DNA from: Alphaproteobacteria bacterium
GTDB lineage: Bacteria > Pseudomonadota > Alphaproteobacteria > Micropepsales > Micropepsaceae
Reading direction: 5' to 3'
NCBI GenBank assembly: GCA_017308375.1
Contig: JAFKEW010000006.1
Location: 2,829-38,303 of the forward strand
Length of the DNA: 35,475 nucleotides
Shown: in pieces, positions 35,081 through 35,475 of the stretch
How positions within the stretch are numbered: the first letter of the stretch is position 1
Layout: each line of letters opens with the position of its first letter
Position numbers and translations under genes: made by a program
The notes under the pieces: model-generated
Database searches by the model: none
Told to the model about the DNA's origin: nothing
What the model saw: the letters and a program-made list of their open reading frames with translations, nothing else

Positions 35081-35475
35081 ATGACTTTGAAAAGCAAGAT
35101 TTTGGCGATGGGTTTGCTGATTGCCGCAACGGCATTCGGCGCACCGGCTGAAGCCGGTGTGATTACACTCAATTTCGGCGGCCTTGGTTTCAGCGGCAGC
35201 GCGGCGCTGACACTGGTGCCGAATGTTGCGCCGGCCGATCCGAATCCGAATTGCGGCACAGCCGGCAACAATCCCTGCCGTAGCGATCCGGCTTCGGCTT
35301 ATGCGATTACCGGCATCAGCGGCACGTTCTCGAATGCCGCGAACGGTATCTCGAATGCACAGATCACCGGGCTGGTGCCGATCAATCCGGCAAACGAACG
35401 CGATGCGGTGTTCGATCCCTTTGTCCCCTCCAGCCTCAGCTTCATTGATTACGCGGCTGGCGCGGCTCTGACATA
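35081..35475 (+). CDS. exported protein, 5' part only
   Basis: Incomplete gene running off the window end; at least 131 residues are visible. It starts MTLKSKILAMGLLIAATAFG with a signal peptide cleaved near AEA (about residue 25). The mature part is rich in Gly/Ala/Ser/Asn, with NCGTAGNNPC as a possible disulfide loop and AYAITGISGTFSNAANGISN followed by a Pro-rich stretch. This style is common in PEP-CTERM (exosortase-sorted) surface proteins, but the diagnostic C-terminus is outside the window, so that is only a suggestion. It follows 180 bp of relatively A/T-rich intergenic DNA. Confidence 0.7.
   Translation, partial: MTLKSKILAMGLLIAATAFGAPAEAGVITLNFGGLGFSGSAALTLVPNVAPADPNPNCGTAGNNPCRSDPASAYAITGISGTFSNAANGISNAQITGLVPINPANERDAVFDPFVPSSLSFIDYAAGAALT

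Overview
This window comes from a GC-rich alphaproteobacterial chromosome. The evidence is a phaR/phaAB polyhydroxybutyrate locus, a System I (ccm) cytochrome c maturation operon, a dapF-mtaB-ftsY-yciB run, an ffh-rpsP-rimM-trmD-rplS operon and a CsoR-controlled copper module, with strong GC bias throughout. I cannot fix the genus; a Rhizomicrobium-like or other rhizobial/caulobacterial relative would fit. Gene content is mostly core and densely packed. I see no rRNA, tRNA, CRISPR array, phage or insertion sequence, and no gene-free stretch reaches 300 bases.

Layout. (1) 1-2.9 kb: phaR (minus) divergent from phaA, followed by phaB. A perfect CTGC-N3-GCAG palindrome just before phaA is a likely PhaR operator. 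(2) 3.0-5.8 kb: ccmA-ccmB-ccmC-ccmD-ccmG, mostly joined by 4-nt overlaps, exporting or presenting heme and reducing apocytochrome c. (3) 5.8-7.5 kb: a small Pro/Ala-rich protein, a MarR-type regulator and a Nudix hydrolase. (4) 7.6-11.2 kb, minus strand: dapF, mtaB, ftsY and yciB as one coupled operon (lysine/peptidoglycan precursor, tRNA thiomethylation, SRP receptor, cell envelope). (5) 11.3-16.6 kb, plus strand: two tandem paralogous S9 prolyl oligopeptidases, one without and one with a signal peptide, translationally coupled to each other and to nhaA. (6) 16.7-20.8 kb: ffh, rpsP, rimM, a GNAT acetyltransferase, trmD and rplS, the SRP/ribosome-maturation operon, with a cluster of hairpins between ffh and rpsP. 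(7) 20.9-26.7 kb: an ABC exporter, then copper homeostasis: csoR and copA (minus) divergent from a Met/His-rich outer-membrane protein, with a CsoR-like palindrome between them. (8) 26.7-32.5 kb: small accessory genes (DUF2141, GNAT, MFS exporter, a Cys-motif secreted protein, YidB-like, YbhB-like, sulfotransferase-like, PAP2). (9) 32.6-35.5 kb: the two subunits of a succinyl-CoA:3-ketoacid CoA-transferase, a secreted protein, and the 5' part of another exported protein cut by the window end.

The PHB genes at one end and the acetoacetate-activating CoA-transferase at the other belong to the same acetoacetyl-CoA metabolism but are about 30 kb apart. The most unusual features are three tandem duplications: one beginning inside the last codons of phaA, one beginning inside the last codons of the MFS gene, and a perfect in-frame 57-bp duplication inside the YbhB-like gene. 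Others are the peptidase-peptidase-antiporter operon, a PAP2 protein lacking two canonical active-site residues, and the uncharacterised outer-membrane partner of the copper module. I did not find an unmistakable new defence or mobile system.
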